Origin: Lachnospiraceae bacterium
GTDB taxonomy: Bacteria; Bacillota; Clostridia; Lachnospirales; Lachnospiraceae
NCBI GenBank assembly: GCA_024681795.1
Contig: JAILAD010000088.1
Location: forward strand, 33,852-97,851
Reading direction: 5' to 3'
DNA: 64,000 nt
Shown in pieces: positions 17,439-26,000 of the stretch. Each line of letters starts with the position of its first letter. The first letter of the stretch is position 1. Position numbers and translations under genes: made by a program. Under the pieces are notes generated by a model that worked only from the letters and a program-made list of their open reading frames with translations, made no database searches and was not told the origin of the DNA.

Positions 17439-17461
17439 GTAATGGGGTCAGGCACCATTAC
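17439..17461. repeat. 23-bp palindromic dispersed repeat, locus 2 copy B
   Basis: Identical copy separated from copy A by 2 bp. It ends 7 nt from the stop codon of the histidine phosphatase gene, matching the spacing at locus 1. Confidence 0.9.
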
Positions 17462-17468
17462 ATTTTTC

Positions 17469-18182
17469 TTATTTTTGGAAAACCGGTGCAAAATACCCGG
17501 ACTGCGAGATTTCCTCACCCTGCATCGGCAGATGTCTGGAATCTCCGAAATTCATCATCCGGAATACCGCCTGCCCGGGCTTTCGCTCTTCCGAACCCAT
17601 AATCATGATTCCGGTCGGCGGTACAAAAAATCCCTGCCATAACGCGGGCGGTGCAATCTGCGTCAGATACCCGATCATGGCAAAGGATACGCCGAGATGG
17701 CAGAAAAATACGATATTTTCATCGCTGTGTTTTTCTACCGAGAATAAACCGTTTCCTTCGGCAATGTATCCGTGACGGGCAAGTATGCCGTTCAGGCCTT
17801 CCACAACCGAATCGTAGTATTTGCCGATTTCTCCGGACTGCATGACTTTTGTCTTCGCCCAGAGATTTTTATCGTGTAAATCGTCCTGTGCCGTAAAATA
17901 ATCGGGCATAAAATCCCACGCAATCCTCTTTTCGCCGGTTACCGGGTCATCAATCCGGTAATAAAATTCCTGCAGCCATTCATATGTAACGGGCGTGATA
18001 TCCCAGTTTTTCAAAGAAAAAGAAGCAGTATCCTGCGCTCTTCCGAGGGGTGAGACGTATACTTCGTCCACGTTCCAGTCTTTCGTACGGTTTGCAAGCA
18101 TTTCGGCCTCACGAAACCCTTTTTCCGTCAGGGAATCGATTGTATAGTCCGGCTCCGCGTGTCTGATAAAAATTAAGTTCAT
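17469..18182 (-). CDS. Histidine phosphatase family protein (phosphoglycerate mutase-like)
   Basis: Protein of 237 residues of the branch-1 histidine phosphatase superfamily. The catalytic RHAEPDY motif (variant of RHG) is at residues 7-13, the SPLGRAQDTA segment carries the second conserved arginine, and CHLGVSFAMIG holds the second catalytic histidine. Substrate cannot be read from sequence; family members include cofactor-dependent mutases and broad phosphatases. AAGGA lies 8 nt before the ATG. A monocistronic gene. Confidence 0.88.
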   Translation of the reverse strand: MNLIFIRHAEPDYTIDSLTEKGFREAEMLANRTKDWNVDEVYVSPLGRAQDTASFSLKNWDITPVTYEWLQEFYYRIDDPVTGEKRIAWDFMPDYFTAQDDLHDKNLWAKTKVMQSGEIGKYYDSVVEGLNGILARHGYIAEGNGLFSVEKHSDENIVFFCHLGVSFAMIGYLTQIAPPALWQGFFVPPTGIMIMGSEERKPGQAVFRMMNFGDSRHLPMQGEEISQSGYFAPVFQK

Positions 18183-18379
18183 GTCGTTTTTCCTTAAAAA
18201 ATCGTTATTATTTCATTGTTTCACAAATTTTCTTCACAATTAGTCATTCTATCACAAAACTTTTCCATTATTCAACGTTATTCAACGCGCTTTCTATATG
18301 CAATTTTGATAATATATACAATTTATTGACCGAAATGATGTGCGAATCAACAAATCTCTACAATATATAGAAAAATGCT

Positions 18380-18408
18380 TTTACATCCCCAAAAAATTAC
18401 TGTATAAT
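18380..18408 (+). promoter_or_regulatory. Sigma-A promoter of the DUF3048 lipoprotein gene
   Basis: TTTACA (18380-18385), 17-bp spacer, perfect TATAAT (18403-18408). The leader is about 80 nt. The rest of the gap from 18183 is AT-rich with no other recognised element. Confidence 0.8.
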
Positions 18409-18495
18409 GTTTTAAGGAAATTCGGGAAAATTCCCGTCAGATATCGAAATATCACGAAAAAGAAAATGATAGAATGCAAAAATGCAGGAGGAAAC

Positions 18496-19698
18496 ATGAG
18501 AAAAAGTAAACTTGTAACTGGTATTTTAATCGGTGTGCTGGCCGGTGCCACGATTCTTGCATCCGGTTGTAAAGGCGGAAAAAACGGAAGCAGCGAAACT
18601 TCTTCCGAACCCGGCGTAATCAATTTGAATCCCACCACTTCCGAGGGCGGCAATACAACTCCGGATCCTTCCGTAGCAAACGCAACCGTTACCTTCCCGG
18701 AAGATGACAACGAACTTCCCGAAGGACTGAAAGAGGAAGACTGCTACAGAAGCGAGCTGACCAACCTCTGGACGGACAAGGCAATTCAGAACCAGCGTCC
18801 CTGTGCAATCATGGTGGACAACGAAATAACCGCTCTGGATCACTACGGATTAAACCAGGCAGATATTGTTTATGAAATGATGAATTCCACCGCAAACGGA
18901 CGTGTTACCCGTCTGATGGCAATCGTAAAAGACTGGCAGCATCTGGATCAGTTCGGCTCCATCCGAAGCACCCGTCCCACCAACGTTATTCTGGCAGGCG
19001 AATACAATGCAATCCTGGTACACGACGGTGGTCCTTTCTACATCAACGAATACATTGCAAAGCCTTACTGCAACCACTTAAGCGGCGGTTTCGCAAGATT
19101 TTCCAACGGTAAGGCAATGGAATTCACCGAGTATGTTACCAGTGATACCTACAACAATCCTACTACCGGCAGAAGCTATGACGGTCTGATTTCCAGAATT
19201 GAAGCCGCAGGATTTTCCAAGGATTACAACAGCTACTATCAGGGCGTTCATTTTACCTTTAACGATGAAACCTCCGGTTTACATGACCACGGCGGAGATG
19301 CGGATGCTAAAGACATTTACCTTCCTCATCCTCATAACCACTCCGAGCTTCACTACAACGAAGAAACCAGAGAATATGAGTACAGAGAGTACAACATGGA
19401 TCACATCGATCCCCTCGACGGAAACAAGGTTATGTCCTTTGACAATGTCATCTTACAGCAGACCGGTTACATGATTTACGACCCGAACGGATACATGATT
19501 TACGACGTTGTAAACGAAAGCACCGGATACTATATTACCAAAGGAAAATGCATCAATATCAAATGGAGCAAAGCCAGCGAGACCGCTCTTACCAAGTACT
19601 TTGACGTAGAGACCGGAACCGAACTGAAGTTAAATACCGGTAAGACTTATATCTCACTGATTCCGAACGATGTATGGGACGATGTAGTTTTTGAATAA
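18496..19698 (+). CDS. DUF3048 (YerB-like) lipoprotein
   Basis: Exported lipoprotein of 400 residues. The signal MRKSKLVTGILIGVLAG ends with lipobox LASGC, then a Ser/Gly/Thr linker. The DUF3048 N-terminal domain is clear: CAIMVDNEI, NQADIVYEMM, ITRLMAI-like VTRLMAIVKDW and the strongly conserved SIRSTRPTNVILA ... HDGGPFY. The C-terminal DUF3048 half follows. Function of the family is unknown; it is surface exposed in Gram-positives. The start is set by AGGAGG 5 nt before ATG 18496; the frame is open for 52 codons upstream but the promoter lies inside that part. Confidence 0.92.
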   Translation: MRKSKLVTGILIGVLAGATILASGCKGGKNGSSETSSEPGVINLNPTTSEGGNTTPDPSVANATVTFPEDDNELPEGLKEEDCYRSELTNLWTDKAIQNQRPCAIMVDNEITALDHYGLNQADIVYEMMNSTANGRVTRLMAIVKDWQHLDQFGSIRSTRPTNVILAGEYNAILVHDGGPFYINEYIAKPYCNHLSGGFARFSNGKAMEFTEYVTSDTYNNPTTGRSYDGLISRIEAAGFSKDYNSYYQGVHFTFNDETSGLHDHGGDADAKDIYLPHPHNHSELHYNEETREYEYREYNMDHIDPLDGNKVMSFDNVILQQTGYMIYDPNGYMIYDVVNESTGYYITKGKCINIKWSKASETALTKYFDVETGTELKLNTGKTYISLIPNDVWDDVVFE

Positions 19699-19767
19699 TT
19701 TCGGAAAAAGCGTAACACCAATTTAAAACGATTTGATTCTTATTGAAAATTGATTCTTAATATAATT

Positions 19768-19799
19768 AAAAAATCCACGGCGCGTCCGTGGATTTTTTA
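19768..19799 (+). terminator. Terminator after the DUF3048 gene
   Basis: AAATCCACGG / CCGTGGATTT with a 5-nt loop followed by TTTAT. Placed between convergent genes and likely used from both sides. Confidence 0.9.
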
Positions 19800-19832
19800 T
19801 GTCTCATTTTGTATCTCCGTTTTTTTAATATT

Positions 19833-20615
19833 TCATTCAAGTTTTAAATGAATCTCTCCGCTTGCAAGACGTTCCGTACTGCCGTCAGACAATGTGACCA
19901 GAAGACTTCCGTCCTCTTCGATTCCGCTTGCAAGACCGGATTTTTCCTCCTGATTCTGCTTATAATAACTCACTTTTCTGCCGATCACCAAAGATATTTT
20001 CCGGTATTCTTCAATAATCGAGGCACGATAATCTGCCGCCTCGCATTTTTCAAAAAATTCCGTAAGGCGGGTCCCCACATAATTTAGGATATTCTGCTTA
20101 ATGCCGTTTAACTCTTCTTCTTTGAAATTTCCGATGCCGGATGCGATATCCCGGATTTCCTCCGGAAAATCGGCGGTGGTTAAATTAATGCCGATTCCCA
20201 CGATAATGCCCGTTGCATCCTCCGCAACCGCGGCCTCTGCCAGGATTCCACAGACTTTTTTTCCGTTCACGTAAATATCATTCACCCATTTGATTCCGGC
20301 ATCCGCACCCGTATACTTTCTTAGTGCACCGGCCACAAAAACCGCTGCCGCGGTAGTGACAAAAATCCGATCCCTAAACTCTTCTTTCTTCCCCACGGAA
20401 TGCAGGTAGGAAAAATAAATGCCGGTATCCGCCGGGGAATAAAACGCCCTGTTGTTCCGGCCTTTGCCGGCTGTCTGTTCATCCGCCCGGAAAAGAACCG
20501 GCTTTCTTTCACCGCGATTTAGAAAAAATCGTTTTGCTTCTTCGTTTGTGGAATCGATTGAACGATAATGAATGATTTCAAAATCCCGGTTTGTACTTTC
20601 AGACATGTGTGACAT
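19833..20615 (-). CDS. birA: Biotin--[acetyl-CoA-carboxylase] ligase, short type
   Basis: Attaches biotin to the biotin carboxyl carrier protein through biotinyl-AMP, 260 residues. The core shows DSTNEEAKRFF, the adenylate loop TAGKGRNNRAFYSP (a GKGRNNR version of the usual GRGRxGR), KWVNDIYVNGKKVCGIL and GIGINL. There is no N-terminal winged helix, so unlike E. coli BirA it should not repress transcription. I start at ATG 20615 with AGGAAGAG just before it; two further in-frame ATGs lie 9 nt downstream and 42 nt upstream. Confidence 0.92.
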   Translation of the reverse strand: MSHMSESTNRDFEIIHYRSIDSTNEEAKRFFLNRGERKPVLFRADEQTAGKGRNNRAFYSPADTGIYFSYLHSVGKKEEFRDRIFVTTAAAVFVAGALRKYTGADAGIKWVNDIYVNGKKVCGILAEAAVAEDATGIIVGIGINLTTADFPEEIRDIASGIGNFKEEELNGIKQNILNYVGTRLTEFFEKCEAADYRASIIEEYRKISLVIGRKVSYYKQNQEEKSGLASGIEEDGSLLVTLSDGSTERLASGEIHLKLE

Positions 20616-20681
20616 CTCTCTTCCTGATTTTTTTCGTTCCCGGAACGATTCCGGCATTATAACCCGGCCGTAAGGATTTTT

Positions 20682-21461
20682 TCACGATTCAAAAAAGCCG
20701 AAATCATCCATAAATTCAAGGGATTTCCGTTGCCTTTCAAGCGGCGTGGTCTCAATCAGAATCGTAGCATCCGGGAAATACTCTTTTTTCAGTTTCAAAA
20801 ATTTTTTCCAGTCGATTACGCCCTCGCCGACCGCAAGGTGCAAATCATTCTCACCGTCATTGTCGTTAATGTGTACATGACGGATAAACGGTGCAAGTTC
20901 CTTTACCCAGACGCTCACCGCGGTTCTTGAAATATAGGCGTGCGCGTAATCCAGGCAGACTCCGAAATTGTCGACATCCGCCATTCTTTCCGCCAGTTTT
21001 CTAAGCGTATCGGGTTCCTGGTCAAACATATTCTCCATATAAACGTTGATATCCGGGTATTCCTCGCAGATTTCACGGAAAAACATCTCCGTTTTAACGC
21101 TCCAGTTGTCGAGATACACCCGTGCAGTCAGGAAAGGCTCGTAATTTGTGTGAAAAATCACGCCCTGTGCATGCACTCTTTTTGCGATTTCCATACTTTC
21201 CCTGATTCGCTGCTGTGAAATGCGGACGATGTTTTCGTCTTCACTGAAGACTAAAACGTCAAAGAAATCGCCGTGCGAGGTCAGTATGTCCGGCATATCC
21301 GTTTCGTCGTACAGCTTTGCGATACGCTCACATTTTTCCTTGTTGTCCAGCATCTTCGGCGTAAAGAAATCATTAAATTCAAACCCCAGATTGTACTGTT
21401 TGGAAAGAGCAACACTTTCCTCAATGTGATGCCTGTCCGGTATGATTAAGTATTTTGACAT
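20682..21461 (-). CDS. Sugar phosphate isomerase/epimerase family (TIM barrel)
   Basis: Protein of 260 residues with the xylose isomerase-like/AP endonuclease 2 TIM-barrel fold. Metal-ligand candidates appear in order: FHTNYE, NVYMENMF (Glu), VCLDYAHAYI (Asp and His), RHVHINDNDGEND (His, Asp) and TILIETTP (Glu). Members isomerise or epimerise sugars or open inositol-derived rings; the substrate is not identifiable. Start MSKYLIIPDRHH is chosen because GGGGGG lies 9 nt upstream. It follows the CHASE2 cyclase by only 13 nt and is probably co-transcribed with it. Confidence 0.85.
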   Translation of the reverse strand: MSKYLIIPDRHHIEESVALSKQYNLGFEFNDFFTPKMLDNKEKCERIAKLYDETDMPDILTSHGDFFDVLVFSEDENIVRISQQRIRESMEIAKRVHAQGVIFHTNYEPFLTARVYLDNWSVKTEMFFREICEEYPDINVYMENMFDQEPDTLRKLAERMADVDNFGVCLDYAHAYISRTAVSVWVKELAPFIRHVHINDNDGENDLHLAVGEGVIDWKKFLKLKKEYFPDATILIETTPLERQRKSLEFMDDFGFFES

Positions 21462-21474
21462 AAGCCTTACCCCC

Positions 21475-23295
21475 CTATAGCTCATTTCCGACAGTTTCAC
21501 CGTCGATGCCGGTCAGTTCGTACACGAAGAGGCCCTTCGATTTCCCTTTCAGCGGAATCTCACCGATCGGAGTTGCGGTTACCCCTTTATCCTTTACGCG
21601 TTCGTAAAGTACCTGCGAAATCAGTACTTGTCCGGGTTTTGCATTCGCCTCAAGTCTGGCTGCGGTATTGACCGTATCTCCGATTGCCGTATAATCCATA
21701 CGGAAATCGCATCCGATATTTCCGACGACCGCAGGTCCGCAGTTGACACCGACACCGAATGTAACTTTCTTTCCGAAACGTTCCCGGCAGGACTCTTCAA
21801 GCGCTTTCGCGCCGGCCACGATATCCTTTGCGGTCCGGATTGCCTGGAGTTCATAATCCTCTAAATCAAACGGTGCATTGAAAACCGCCATGGTTGCATC
21901 GCCGATAAATTTATCAAGCGTTCCGCTGTTTTTAAAAATCGAGTTCGTGGTCAGGTTCAGATACTCGTTTAAAATCTCCACAACCTGTTCAGGCTCCAGA
22001 CTTTCGGAAAGCGGGGTAAATCCGCGGATGTCAACAAACAGAACCGCTATATCCCTTGTCTCGCCTCCGAGCTTGATTTCATATTGTCCGGATTTCATAA
22101 TCCCGTCCACCACCTGCGGCGCCACGTATTTGCGGAATACCGATGCTATTCTTCTCTTTGAAATAAATTCGGTTAAATAATTGATAATTACCGAAAGCAG
22201 GAAATCCACCGAGAGGAAAATCAGAAAATACACTACCGGCAAAATCAAATCCTGTTTCGTATAAAGGAAGATTCCGAGGAACACCGTTCCGGCAGCAAGA
22301 ACCACAAATACCGGAATGGAAACCTTTAATTTTGTTTTCCAGAACAGAATCAGAATTCCGGTCACCAGAATTCCCGTTATAAGGGAAAAAAACAATCTGT
22401 CCACGGGAAGCGGAAATGTTCTGTCCATAAAACTCTGCAGAATGTTGGCATTGATTTCCACTCCGAACATTTCGTCTGCGGAATTCGGCACGGAAAACTG
22501 GTCCTGAAGGCCGTTTGCATACGCTCCGACCAAAACGATACAGTCCGTAAACACTCTCGGATCCACATGTCCCTCGACTACGTCAACTAATGAAATTGCC
22601 TCGTAATCAAAAGGTTTTCCCGCATAATAAAGCCACTGGCTGCCTGTTTTATCAAGTGCCGACACCACCGGTTCGGTCCCTTTTCTTTCACAAAGTTTCC
22701 GGTAAACGGAATAGGAAAAGGAATACATCATATTACCGTCTGCATCAAGGTATGTCGGACGTACCCTTCTTACAATTCCGTCCGAATCGGCAGAAACATT
22801 TGCGTATCCGGTCGTAACTTCATCCCCGGTAAACGGTTTCTCCAGCATGTTGATATATGCGTCGTCAATCCGTTCTTTTCCGTCCGGACCTTTTACCACC
22901 CTGGAATCAAAATCAATGTGGGATGCAAAAACGACGTTTCCGTTTTTCAGTGCGGCCTCTTTCAGCGCCGCATCCCCTTCCGGTGTCATTTCACTCACAA
23001 ACAGAATATCAAAGCCGACAACGGCGGGATACTCACCCATGATATCGAGCAGTTTGGCATAAATGCTTCTGTCCCAGGTTCCGAAAGGTCCGTATGTATT
23101 TAATGTTTTTTCGTCGATTGCGATAATCTTGATACTCTGATTGACACCCCTGGCGCGCTGGTACAGCTTATCCTTATAAAGGTTGTCAAAAGAATAAAAA
23201 ACGTCATTATAGCAAAACAGGAAGGCCAATAATCCCAGCAGAACCGCCGCCAGCCAGACCATTCCCCTGTGTATGATTTTTTTCCAGTTTTTCAT
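21475..23295 (-). CDS. CHASE2-domain class III adenylate cyclase
   Basis: Membrane receptor cyclase of 606 residues. One N-terminal membrane segment (about 11-31) is followed by an extracellular CHASE2 sensor (IKIIAIDEKTLNTYGPFGTWDRSIYA ... in two parts, VVGFDILF, then YANVSADSDGIVRRVRP), three membrane segments near 310-375, and a class III cyclase domain from about residue 415. Catalytic features: VLFVDIRGFT and KFIGDATMAVFNAP (two metal-binding Asp and the purine-selecting Lys), TAIGDTVNTAARLE (Asn and Arg of the transition state). Lys/Asp at the specificity sites favour cAMP. What CHASE2 senses is unknown. Start ATG 23295 has GGGGG upstream. Confidence 0.93.
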   Translation of the reverse strand: MKNWKKIIHRGMVWLAAVLLGLLAFLFCYNDVFYSFDNLYKDKLYQRARGVNQSIKIIAIDEKTLNTYGPFGTWDRSIYAKLLDIMGEYPAVVGFDILFVSEMTPEGDAALKEAALKNGNVVFASHIDFDSRVVKGPDGKERIDDAYINMLEKPFTGDEVTTGYANVSADSDGIVRRVRPTYLDADGNMMYSFSYSVYRKLCERKGTEPVVSALDKTGSQWLYYAGKPFDYEAISLVDVVEGHVDPRVFTDCIVLVGAYANGLQDQFSVPNSADEMFGVEINANILQSFMDRTFPLPVDRLFFSLITGILVTGILILFWKTKLKVSIPVFVVLAAGTVFLGIFLYTKQDLILPVVYFLIFLSVDFLLSVIINYLTEFISKRRIASVFRKYVAPQVVDGIMKSGQYEIKLGGETRDIAVLFVDIRGFTPLSESLEPEQVVEILNEYLNLTTNSIFKNSGTLDKFIGDATMAVFNAPFDLEDYELQAIRTAKDIVAGAKALEESCRERFGKKVTFGVGVNCGPAVVGNIGCDFRMDYTAIGDTVNTAARLEANAKPGQVLISQVLYERVKDKGVTATPIGEIPLKGKSKGLFVYELTGIDGETVGNEL

Positions 23296-23413
23296 AGATT
23301 CCCCCACGGGTTTTCTCTCTGTTTTGAACAAAAACTCCTCTTTTATGTTATCAAAATTTCTTATTTTTGAAAAGGCACTATCAAAACCGTTTCCCGATAT
23401 GGTAAAATACCTT

Positions 23414-23445
23414 CATACGGTACCTTAATTATTACGTACGGTATG
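23414..23445. promoter_or_regulatory. Inverted repeat before the GAF-GGDEF gene
   Basis: CATACGGTAC and GTACGGTATG form a 10-bp inverted repeat with one mismatch and a 12-nt AT-rich centre. It ends 13 nt before the ATG of the diguanylate cyclase, just upstream of AAAGGGG, and follows a TAAAAT that could be the -10 element. A repressor site is the likely reading. Confidence 0.45.
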
Positions 23446-23458
23446 AAAGGGGAACTAT

Positions 23459-24514
23459 ATGGATCAACAGAAATACTTATCCAGCGATGAACTTTTAGAG
23501 AAAATTTTTTACTACATGTCCCGTCTTTTCGAGGAAAAAGAACTCTCCACCACTCTTTTCCTTTTAACGGACCTCGGAAAAACACTCGTAAATTCGGACC
23601 GTGCAAGCTTCTGGTTCTGGGACCGCAGAAAGCACGTTATCTGGACGCTCGCGGCACTCGGCACCGATACGATTTCCATTCCGGAAAATTCCGGCCTCGT
23701 CGGCGCTTCCATGCAGGGAAACGAAGTGTTAATCATCAACGACCCTTATAACGATCCGAGATTCAATCCCGAAGTGGATAAAAGTACCGGGTATCTTACC
23801 AAATCCATTCTGACCATGCCCGTTACCAACTCGGACGGCAAGGTTATCGGCGCCTACCAGGCAGTCAATAAAATCAATACGGACGGAAGCGACGGTCAGT
23901 TTACCGATGAAGACGTAAAACGACTTTCCCTTGCGACCGCATTCTGCGGAAGAAGTCTTGAATCCTATATGCTTTACAACGAAGCCATGGAGGATCCGCT
24001 GACCGGTCTGCGTAACCGCCGCGGTCTGCATGCACATTATGAACGACGGATTGCCACGCTTCGCATTTTTGAAAAAGCATCCATCATTATGTGTGATATC
24101 GACCATTTCAAGCGCGTCAACGATACCTACGGACACAATGCAGGCGATGAAGTGTTAAGACATGTTGCCAACACGCTTTCTTCTTCCATCCGCATTGACG
24201 ACGGAGCTTTCCGCTGGGGCGGTGAGGAATTCATTCTTCTGCTTCCGCACAGAGGCATGGAGGAAAGTACCGAATTTGCAGAAGAACTCCGTAAACAGAT
24301 TGAAGGCGATGTGATTACGTTTGAGGGAACGGATATTAAGATTACGATGAGTTTCGGTGTCAGTGAAATCAATCCGGAACTGACCACGGAAGAAAACGTG
24401 GAAGCCGTGGATGCAAAGCTTTACTATGCAAAGGAACACGGAAGAAACCGCGTCGTAAATACCATTCCGGAAGAAGATGCTAACGGCTCTTCAGAAGAGA
24501 ATGCAGAACCGTAG
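23459..24514 (+). CDS. GAF-GGDEF diguanylate cyclase
   Basis: Soluble protein of 351 residues predicted to make cyclic di-GMP. A GAF-type sensor spans about residues 20-170 (RASFWFWDRRKHVIWTLAA, NEVLIINDPYNDPRFN, TMPVTNSDGKVIGAYQAVNK). The GGDEF domain runs from about 180: DPLTGLRNRRGL, IIMCDIDHFKRVNDTYGH and the active loop RWGGEEF. An inhibitory I-site RxxD (RIDD) is placed exactly five residues before GGEEF, so product feedback is expected. It is divergent from the CHASE2 cyclase. Its 3' end overlaps the convergent membrane protein gene by 35 bp. Confidence 0.94.
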   Translation: MDQQKYLSSDELLEKIFYYMSRLFEEKELSTTLFLLTDLGKTLVNSDRASFWFWDRRKHVIWTLAALGTDTISIPENSGLVGASMQGNEVLIINDPYNDPRFNPEVDKSTGYLTKSILTMPVTNSDGKVIGAYQAVNKINTDGSDGQFTDEDVKRLSLATAFCGRSLESYMLYNEAMEDPLTGLRNRRGLHAHYERRIATLRIFEKASIIMCDIDHFKRVNDTYGHNAGDEVLRHVANTLSSSIRIDDGAFRWGGEEFILLLPHRGMEESTEFAEELRKQIEGDVITFEGTDIKITMSFGVSEINPELTTEENVEAVDAKLYYAKEHGRNRVVNTIPEEDANGSSEENAEP

Positions 24515-25934
24515 TTTTGCAAAACAGATAAGCAATTACCATCACCACTACCATAAGGGCGCGGTAAGTAAAGAAATAATGCACGTATGCGTGATTTGAC
24601 AGAATCAGAAATCTGGCAATCGGAACCAGTGCAAGAACAAGATATGCCGGGAAGAAGGAATTTTCCTTCTTCCCTTTTTTATGATTGTCTTTTTTATGAT
24701 TGCCGGCTTTATGATTGTCGGCTTTATGATTCAGCACTTCCCTGTCACGCAGGAAAAACCATGCAATGTAAAGAACGGCCGGCGCTCCGAACAGAATCAG
24801 ACGTACCGTATTTCCCGATGTGTCGTTCGGAATCCCGTAAAGACATGCAAAATTTCTCTCAAACAAAACGGCAAGACGTGCCAGGGGACCAACCGTCTCA
24901 GACGCAAGGTTTCCGGTTTCGCGCACGGCACCGACGGTACGTTCCGCAACGGAAGAAAGTGCGATACGCACCTCCTCCGGCCCCAGAAAGGCAGCGCATA
25001 AGCCCCATTTTAACAAAAACATAAAAGCATAACCTGCAAGCCAGAAAAGTCCGGTTCGAAGAAGGAATAACCACGGTGAATCCGTATTTCCTTTCTCACC
25101 CTCTTTTCGAATCACTACAGGCTTATTTCGGCCTTTTTCGAGTAGGTACAGGGAAACAAACGCCGGAATCGTAAAAGTCGCCGTTTCGGCCGTAAGGAAG
25201 TCAAAAAAGCAGGTCAGAATTCCCGCTGCAAGGAAAACCGCTTCGGGCGCAAAAAAGTGCTCCGGTTTCTTTTCATTCCTGCTCATTATCAGGTATATCA
25301 CGAACGAAAATACGGTTACGAAAAGACAGACAAATGCGTATTCAAAACAGGTGTATCCGAACAGTATTTTTCCGGCGATGACGCCGAACAGATACGGCAC
25401 TGCAAGCATATATTCCTTCCTGATTACCAAAAATACAATCCATGCAAGATTGAGTGCGGTTCCGATTACAAAGAACAGCACCCTCATTCCGGAAACCTCG
25501 GTAAACATCAGAAGAAGCCGGATTACCGCGGCTCCTCCGTGCCAGTATCTGGAATATGTAAGATTTCCCGGTGCATCCTCACATACCGCTCTCTTAAATC
25601 CCTCGTCTGCATTTTCGAACGAATCCGTATCCTGTGTATAGCGGGCTTCCAGAATACGGATTGCCGCATTTTCCCGGGCTGATGTATTGCCGAGCTGATA
25701 GGCGATTCCGCATGAAACGACATCCGCATAGTTGTCCCTCTTTACCGCTTCCTGTTTTTTAACAAGCATTTCGAAGAGGTTCTTGGAAGTAAAATACATT
25801 GCACTCTTCTCTGCATTTTCCTTAATCCTGCTTTGCGGAATCAAAGACGACACAAGAAGGAGTCCAATGCAGCCGATGACCGCAAGGACTCCCGTAATCA
25901 GTATTTGTAAATTTTTTTTCAAACTGCTTTTCAA
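24480..25934 (-). CDS. Polytopic membrane protein of unknown function with NHK repeats
   Basis: Protein of 484 residues with roughly ten hydrophobic segments and an extracytoplasmic loop after the first (about residues 33-145). No family recognised. A hydrophilic segment near residues 400-425 repeats KADNHKAGNHKKDNHKKG, encoded by 15-bp units at about 24681-24740, presumably a cytoplasmic basic loop. No ATG precedes the first membrane segment, so the start is probably TTG at 25934 with AAGGA at a rather long distance. The last 35 bp overlap the end of the GAF-GGDEF gene on the other strand. The next gene upstream is the FecR-like protein. The overall shape resembles polytopic glycosyltransferase or polymerase proteins, but no motif confirms that. 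Confidence 0.7.
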   Translation of the reverse strand: MKSSLKKNLQILITGVLAVIGCIGLLLVSSLIPQSRIKENAEKSAMYFTSKNLFEMLVKKQEAVKRDNYADVVSCGIAYQLGNTSARENAAIRILEARYTQDTDSFENADEGFKRAVCEDAPGNLTYSRYWHGGAAVIRLLLMFTEVSGMRVLFFVIGTALNLAWIVFLVIRKEYMLAVPYLFGVIAGKILFGYTCFEYAFVCLFVTVFSFVIYLIMSRNEKKPEHFFAPEAVFLAAGILTCFFDFLTAETATFTIPAFVSLYLLEKGRNKPVVIRKEGEKGNTDSPWLFLLRTGLFWLAGYAFMFLLKWGLCAAFLGPEEVRIALSSVAERTVGAVRETGNLASETVGPLARLAVLFERNFACLYGIPNDTSGNTVRLILFGAPAVLYIAWFFLRDREVLNHKADNHKAGNHKKDNHKKGKKENSFFPAYLVLALVPIARFLILSNHAYVHYFFTYRALMVVVMVIAYLFCKTTVLHSLLKSR

Positions 25935-26000
25935 AAAATGAAGCCGTTCCTTTTTCTTTGTATTTCGTATCGACCGGTGATTCTTACACCGTTTTTTCGG

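Noticed and set aside
25975-25998. Plus-strand CGGTG/CACCG hairpin followed by T6 as a terminator
   Set aside because: The nearest plus-strand gene ends 1.4 kb upstream with an opposing gene between; the stem is only 5 bp.
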